From Erythrobacter sp. (GTDB lineage: Bacteria > Pseudomonadota > Alphaproteobacteria > Sphingomonadales > Sphingomonadaceae): a stretch of 8,506 nt of DNA. The notes below the pieces were generated by a model that had not been told where the DNA came from, did not search any database, and saw nothing but the letters and a program-made list of their open reading frames with translations. Location of the stretch: positions 3,367-11,872 of the forward strand of contig NZOF01000176.1 of the NCBI GenBank assembly GCA_002695185.1. The letters are read 5' to 3'. The position numbers and the translations under genes are program-made. How positions within the stretch are numbered: position 1 is the stretch's first letter; each line of letters opens with the position of its first letter. Below, piece after piece: positions 5,814 to 8,506 of this stretch.

Positions 5814-5951
5814 ATGATTGCGAGAACCAAAGCCGAGCGCCAGGCTATCGACCGCGCTGCAACCAAGTGCTGGTGTGGAAACGTCGCAGGTATCGGCCAG
5901 ACCCTTTGCGGTAGACACCGAGAACCGGAACAGGCTGAATACCGTCACTAG
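5814..5951 (+). CDS. Small Cys/His protein, 45 residues
   Basis: ATG at 5814 has an excellent ribosome site (GGAAGGGAG) about 6 bases upstream; stop TAG at 5949-5951. After a basic helix (MIARTKAERQAIDRAATK) it has CWC at 19-21, then Cys32 and His35 (LCGRH). This CxC-x10-CxxH pattern could bind a zinc ion. Function unknown. Confidence 0.65.
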   Translation: MIARTKAERQAIDRAATKCWCGNVAGIGQTLCGRHREPEQAEYRH

Positions 5952-5961
5952 CCTTTATTGA

Positions 5962-6159
5962 GCCGCTAATCGCCTCGATTATGGTCGCGGCGAATTTGCG
6001 ACGAGCAAGCGCAACGCTCACAAGCAGACATACGGCTTGCGCGCGAACTCGATCGTCGTGCCATTCCAGTTCGCAATCCCGGCCAAACCCAGTTCTTATT
6101 CGCCCGCGTCTAGGAGCAAGGTGACAACAATTCACTCCAAACAGGCTGATCAGGACTGA
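5962..6159 (+). pseudogene. Start-less open frame, 65 codons, probable gene remnant
   Basis: After TGA at 5959-5961 the same frame stays open to TGA at 6157-6159. It reads like protein (DYGRGEFATSKRNAHKQTYG, then SIVVPFQFAIPAKPSSY) with good G/C third positions. There is no ATG and no ribosome site near its 5' end; in-frame TTG 6037 and GTG 6058 lie inside, and GTG 6121 would give only 12 residues. It may be a gene that lost its beginning. The competing frame from ATG 5981 is Ser/Arg-rich and looks like the shadow. The minus-strand frame 5845-6177 is not convincing either. Confidence 0.35.
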
Positions 6160-6175
6160 GCGAAAGGAAAATACC

Positions 6176-6463
6176 ATGCGCTACGCACTTGAGGCCTTTG
6201 ATGCTGACGGCTGCTGCTGCCTACGCCGTGAAACGCCCATCAGCCAAGGCAATCTCCATGAAATTGGCGCAGAGCTACGCATCGATACCAACGCCTTTCA
6301 AGATCCGAAGTCCCTCGAAGACGCGATCCATGGGAGCGGCCACTCCCGCGATCCCGAGGACTGGCTTACCCACGCATACGATATGATCTCGCGCTTTGCT
6401 CTCAACGCGCGTGATATTGACGCGAAGTCGATCCGCTTCGCTCCTGTCCGGGCCGCCAACTAG
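6176..6463 (+). CDS. Unknown protein, 95 residues
   Basis: ATG at 6176 after GAAAGGAAAATACC; stop TAG at 6461-6463. It is acidic and soluble-looking, with three consecutive Cys (GCCCLRRE) near residue 13 and an acidic helix-forming region around the middle (DPKSLEDAIHGSGHSRDPED). No family recognised. It leads a tight run of five small genes to 7270, spaced by 20 bases or less or overlapping. Confidence 0.75.
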   Translation: MRYALEAFDADGCCCLRRETPISQGNLHEIGAELRIDTNAFQDPKSLEDAIHGSGHSRDPEDWLTHAYDMISRFALNARDIDAKSIRFAPVRAAN

Positions 6464-6475
6464 GACCATAGTGCC

Positions 6476-6658
6476 ATGCCGTTCAGCAAGACCAATCGCG
6501 ACATTCGTCGCGCCGAAACGCGCGCCCTTATTGAGGCCCTCGAGGAAGAGGATCGCCTTGATCGGCGGGCAGGCCTGCGAACCTTTTTCCTCGCCCTCGC
6601 TCAAGTCTCGGTGGCTGTCATCGCAGTCACCGCATTCATCGCCATGGTGCTACCATGA
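6476..6658 (+). CDS. Small tail-anchored-like membrane protein, 60 residues
   Basis: ATG at 6476, 12 bases after the previous stop, with a weak ribosome site; stop TGA at 6656-6658. Residues 1-35 are highly charged and helical (RRAETRALIEALEEEDRLDR). Residues about 36-59 are a single hydrophobic span (TFFLALAQVSVAVIAVTAF) ending in LP. This is a C-terminal membrane anchor with no signal peptide. Its stop overlaps the start of the next gene (ATGA), which encodes a protein of the same plan, suggesting the two act together. Phage lysis or inhibitor proteins and plasmid exclusion proteins are possible roles, but nothing in the sequence decides. Confidence 0.7.
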   Translation: MPFSKTNRDIRRAETRALIEALEEEDRLDRRAGLRTFFLALAQVSVAVIAVTAFIAMVLP

Positions 6659-6834
6659 AAATTCCCGATCACGTCGTCGAACGCTGGCACGCAAACGCGC
6701 AGGCTCAAATCGAAGATTGGAGGGAGGCCGACCGCAAGGCTGCCTCGAAGGACCGCCGCGACATCATCATCACCATCATCGCAGCATTGGCCGCGGCCGG
6801 TGCCTTGCCAAATGCTCTGTCGATCTTCGTCTGA
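6655..6834 (+). CDS. Second tail-anchored-like membrane protein, 59 residues
   Basis: ATG at 6655 overlaps the preceding TGA by four bases (ATGA), pointing to translational coupling. Stop TGA is at 6832-6834. The N-terminal 36 residues are charged (ERWHANAQAQIEDWREADRK). The rest is one hydrophobic segment (DIIITIIAALAAAG, then ALSIFV) running to the C-terminus. It shares the architecture of its upstream neighbour but not obvious sequence identity. Function unknown. Confidence 0.7.
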   Translation: MKIPDHVVERWHANAQAQIEDWREADRKAASKDRRDIIITIIAALAAAGALPNALSIFV

Positions 6835-6854
6835 CCGCGAAAGGAATTGTCACC

Positions 6855-7085
6855 GTGCCCAATGCCAATACAATCTTCAAAGGCCCTTCGGCAAAAATCG
6901 CGTCCGAGCATTTTGGGCGACGTGTGCCCTTACAGGTTCTTCAGTCAGCAGCAGGCTTTTACCTCGGCTATGCCGATGAAGGCGGCCCGGTGAGCCGCGA
7001 AAGCGTAGAGTATTGGCCTGCCTACGAACTGGCGGAAAAAGCCCTTCAAATGCCAGACAGCTGGACGCAGCGCGAGAATCCCTGA
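6855..7085 (+). CDS. Unknown small protein, 76 residues
   Basis: I chose GTG at 6855, which has AAGGA about 10 bases upstream. The much longer frame from ATG 6396 runs through two better genes in other phases and is a shadow before this point. Stop TGA is at 7083-7085. The core is aromatic and glycine-rich (AGFYLGYADEGGPVSRES, then VEYWPAYELAEKAL) and reads like a compact soluble domain of mobile-element hypothetical proteins; I cannot name it. Its stop overlaps the next ATG (TGATG). Confidence 0.65.
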   Translation: MPNANTIFKGPSAKIASEHFGRRVPLQVLQSAAGFYLGYADEGGPVSRESVEYWPAYELAEKALQMPDSWTQRENP

Positions 7086-7270
7086 TGTACAACCTCTGTT
7101 CGCTTTCCCACTTCGTAGGCCTCGCGGTCTTGTCGGCAATGTCGAGCGGCAGCGTAGCCAGCGTGCGGAAGCCGCGCCGGTACCGCGAATTTTGCGGTCC
7201 TCCCTTCCCAGCCACCCGGCAACAGCGACGTGCGATGCTCCGCGCAGCGCAGGGCCCCATTCGAAACTAG
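7085..7270 (+). CDS. Unknown basic small protein, 61 residues
   Basis: ATG at 7085 overlaps the previous stop (TGATG); stop TAG at 7268-7270. An upstream in-frame ATG (7013) lies inside the preceding gene and is not needed. The N-terminus is mildly hydrophobic (HFVGLAVLSAMSSGSVAS), weak for a signal peptide. The C-terminal half is strongly basic (RKPRRYREFCG, TRQQRRAMLRAA). No family recognised. A hairpin follows immediately. Confidence 0.55.
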   Translation: MYNLCSLSHFVGLAVLSAMSSGSVASVRKPRRYREFCGPPFPATRQQRRAMLRAAQGPIRN

Positions 7271-7301
7271 GCACGCCACAGAGGCATATTCCCCGGCGTG
7301 C
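7271..7301 (+). terminator. 7-bp hairpin ending the small-gene run
   Basis: GCACGCC at 7271-7277 pairs with GGCGTGC at 7295-7301, 17-base loop, directly after the stop at 7270, followed by TTAATCCATTTTG. A possible weak terminator. The 107 bases after it, to the ATG at 7409, hold no gene that I can see. Confidence 0.4.
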
Positions 7302-7408
7302 TTAATCCATTTTGCCCTTTCGACCTGATAGGCCTTAAACCACAAATCAAGACCACTTTCCTACGCTGAGTGACTTTGCTGAGCACACCTAGAGAGGGAG
7401 ACGACCCT

Positions 7409-7720
7409 ATGACCTCACCTTCGATCGCTGAAAAGCGCGAACCAGACGCCAATGACAGCCGAAAAGCTTGGATGCCAAAAGACCCGACTGCCGAGACCGG
7501 CAAAGTGCCGGTGAAGGGAGTTGATCGTTGAAACCCCTTCAACACTTGCCCGCAAGGCCAATATGTCCTGTTCAAGTTCGATGGCCCGTTTGCTGACGCC
7601 GAATGCCCTGGCATCGCCTGCGGCAAGCTGACATCCAAGGGCGAAGTGTGGCTGACCGCGATCTGGGCCGCCGGTGTTGCCCATGACAAACCCGTCGCTT
7701 GGATGAGCCTTCCCGAATGA
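7409..7720 (+). pseudogene. Small WxP-type phage-like protein interrupted by one in-frame TGA
   Basis: ATG at 7409 follows AGAGAGGGAG. The first 40 codons end at TGA 7529-7531, and the same frame then runs on for 62 codons to TGA 7718-7720. The continuation reads as good protein: NPFNTCPQGQYVLFKFDG after the stop, then GKLTSKGEVWLTAIWAAG and a PVAWMSLPE end. Together this matches the general plan of small phage and plasmid proteins that begin 'WxPxxTxPxGxxVL' and end in 'W..LPE' (DUF551-like pattern, from memory). The TGA stands exactly at the expected Trp. No ATG or TTG start lies between the TGA and the conserved region, so re-initiation is unlikely. It is either a nonsense mutation (TGG to TGA), a sequencing error, or UGA read as Trp. 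The second half overlaps the next gene's start (ATGA). Confidence 0.65.
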
Positions 7721-8223
7721 TGCCGAAAAATATGAAAAGTGAAGGCGCATCCGAGGCCGAAAGCTACCTCTTCGAGGACGGTTCCACGATGAAGCGCGAA
7801 GGCTCCAATGGCTTCTGGTTTTTACGAGATCCTCAAGGAGAAGTTCTCGACAAGGACCGCTATCGCCACGATCTCATTGATCGCCATCACCTGAAAATCG
7901 CTTGTCACGTCGATCCCGTCGCCGAAGCGATCGCCAACGATCCGAACCGCGTGGTTCGCCAACTCACCAGCAATCAAAAAAAGGTGCTGCTGGCTCATAA
8001 TACCGCCCCCGGGGTTCATTCCGCCCCCAAAGCCGGATGCCACAGGCAGCAGGGCGCAGTCTCCCAGAAGCTTGCCGACCTGCACGGCATTTTTGAAACC
8101 CGCTTTGAAAAAGCCAACGGATTGCGTTGGTTCAAGTTCACCGATTTCGGATTGAAAGTCCGGCTATTCGGATTTCCGTGTAGGCGGTTAGCCGGTACGA
8201 AACATCCTGGTACGGTCGCATAG
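7717..8223 (+). CDS. Winged-helix-like protein with IS-derived C-terminus, 168 residues
   Basis: I start at ATG 7717, which overlaps the TGA at 7718-7720; ATG 7720 is the next codon and ATG 7699 lies inside the previous gene. Stop TAG is at 8221-8223. The N-terminal half is unrecognised (YLFEDGSTMKREGSNGFWFL). The second half has a winged-helix look: a first helix (LTSNQKKVLLAHNT), then QQGAVSQKLADLHGIFETRF and a wing ending in RWFKFTDFG. The original 145 codons end at Gly (8149-8151). The last 23 residues (8152-8223, LKVRLFGFPCRRLAG onward) are encoded by the right end of the transposable element. Little of the domain seems lost, so activity is possible. Confidence 0.65.
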   Translation: MMPKNMKSEGASEAESYLFEDGSTMKREGSNGFWFLRDPQGEVLDKDRYRHDLIDRHHLKIACHVDPVAEAIANDPNRVVRQLTSNQKKVLLAHNTAPGVHSAPKAGCHRQQGAVSQKLADLHGIFETRFEKANGLRWFKFTDFGLKVRLFGFPCRRLAGTKHPGTVA

Positions 8224-8300
8224 GCGGCTATGCCGCGAGCGGGTCCGCGTTTCTGGGAGCACGCACGCCGCAATCGGCCACGTTGAGCTCCCCGGGACGC
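8152..8300 (-). ncRNA. Probable omega-RNA (TnpB guide RNA) scaffold at the element's right end
   Basis: In this family the guide RNA spans the 3' end of tnpB and the right end, and the guide is the flanking DNA. Here a 6-bp hairpin GCATAG/CTATGC (8218-8233) overlaps the tnpB stop. A second stem uses GTAC repeats near 8193-8215, and the region ends at TTCAA (8152). The predicted guide starts with TCCGAAATCGGTGAACTT, the complement of the + strand just left of 8152. The 5' limit (8300) is a guess. Confidence 0.45.
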
Positions 8301-8506
8301 CTAGCCGCCCCGTGCGCGGCAAGTCCGCGCTGCAAGATATTGATAGCCGCATTGTGATCCCGCTGGAGATCAGCACCGCACGCGCAGCGGTGACGACGCA
8401 TCGAAAGAGGCTTCGCCACCGTGATGCCGCAAGAAGAGCACAGCTGCGAAGTTCCCTTGGGATCGACCTCGATCACCATGCCACCGGCTCTTTCAGCCTT
8501 ATAGCG
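8228..8506 (-). CDS. tnpB: TnpB (IS605 OrfB) RNA-guided nuclease, C-terminal fragment
   Basis: The minus-strand frame is open from the window edge to TAG at 8230-8228, about 92 residues of a protein usually near 400. It carries the hallmark C-terminus: EVDPKGTSQLCSSCG, then a second Cys pair in RCACG (zinc finger CxxC...CxC), then LQRDHNAAINIL with the last RuvC-like aspartate in RDHNAAxNI. TnpB is an omega-RNA-guided DNA endonuclease that helps IS200/IS605 elements persist. The tail after this motif is Ala/Arg/Pro-rich. Whether the rest of the gene is intact cannot be judged here. Confidence 0.9.
   Translation of the reverse strand, partial: RYKAERAGGMVIEVDPKGTSQLCSSCGITVAKPLSMRRHRCACGADLQRDHNAAINILQRGLAAHGAARRPGELNVADCGVRAPRNADPLAA

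Larger units (their letters stand above)
8152..8506 (-). mobile_element. Right end of an IS200/IS605-type element (partial)
   Basis: The element runs off the right edge. Its tnpB C-terminus is on the minus strand. Read on that strand, the sequence after the tnpB stop ends in GGACTTTCAA at 8152, and TCAA is the known right-end cleavage tetranucleotide of IS608-type elements. Beyond it the + strand frame 7717-8223 changes character, which fits the junction. The left end, any tnpA and the target motif are outside the window. Confidence 0.65.

Noticed and set aside
6396..6854. N-terminal part of the 229-residue + frame
   Set aside because: Ser/Arg-rich translation that overlaps two better genes in other phases; only the part after GTG 6855 is coding-like.
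7267..7750. Minus-strand frames opposite the TGA-interrupted gene
   Set aside because: They are mirror shadows of the + strand frame, which has a good ribosome site and a recognisable motif.
1..8506. Global reassignment of TGA to Trp in this element
   Set aside because: Most genes end in TGA, and several of these stops overlap the next start codon, so UGA acts as a normal stop here.

Overview
The window reads like accessory DNA of an alphaproteobacterium, most likely a large plasmid, prophage or phage-derived island. GC is fairly high, Shine-Dalgarno sites are present, and codon use is biased to G/C in third positions in the coding frames. The layout is a run of very small, mostly unrecognisable genes, nearly all on the + strand and often joined by stop/start overlaps (GTGA, ATGA, TGATG). 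There are no housekeeping genes. An orphan DNA cytosine methyltransferase sits in the middle and an IS200/IS605-type tnpB enters from the right edge. The host assignment is inference.

Left part (1-768): the 3' end of an unknown gene, then about 470 bases without a convincing protein gene. This stretch holds a 10-bp hairpin, a tRNA-Trp-like gene with encoded CCA but an abnormal D arm and a weak anticodon stem, a chain of short hairpins, and a perfect C8/G8 palindrome. Next come a 212-residue unknown protein with a terminator (769-1491), a non-coding stretch with an 11-bp inverted repeat (1556-1608), and a cassette of small genes (1694-3671). The cassette encodes a basic 55-residue protein, a protein with an RMF/CrpP-like motif, a possible zinc-binding protein, several unknowns and a small winged-helix-like protein.

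Centre (3714-5168): a 484-residue C5-cytosine methyltransferase-like protein with a beta-rich N-terminal extension and divergent motifs (PQC for PPC, TSRKR for QxRxR). No restriction enzyme is visible beside it. It is followed by another train of small genes (5265-7270). These include a small Cys/His protein, an open frame with no start, and a translationally coupled pair of tail-anchored-looking membrane proteins.

Right part (7271-8506): a small protein frame is interrupted by one in-frame TGA exactly where a conserved Trp is expected. It overlaps a 168-residue winged-helix-like protein whose C-terminus has been replaced by the right end of an IS200/IS605-type element. The element's tnpB (C-terminus only, minus strand) and a likely omega-RNA region run off the window.

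The most intriguing combination is the unusual tRNA-Trp(CCA) gene and a TGA at a conserved Trp position in the same mobile-looking segment. UGA is still the normal stop for most genes here, so at most this would be site-specific or leaky recoding; a plain nonsense mutation is the simpler explanation. The other candidates for new biology are the coupled membrane pair, the divergent methyltransferase and the tnpB/omega-RNA end with its readable guide.
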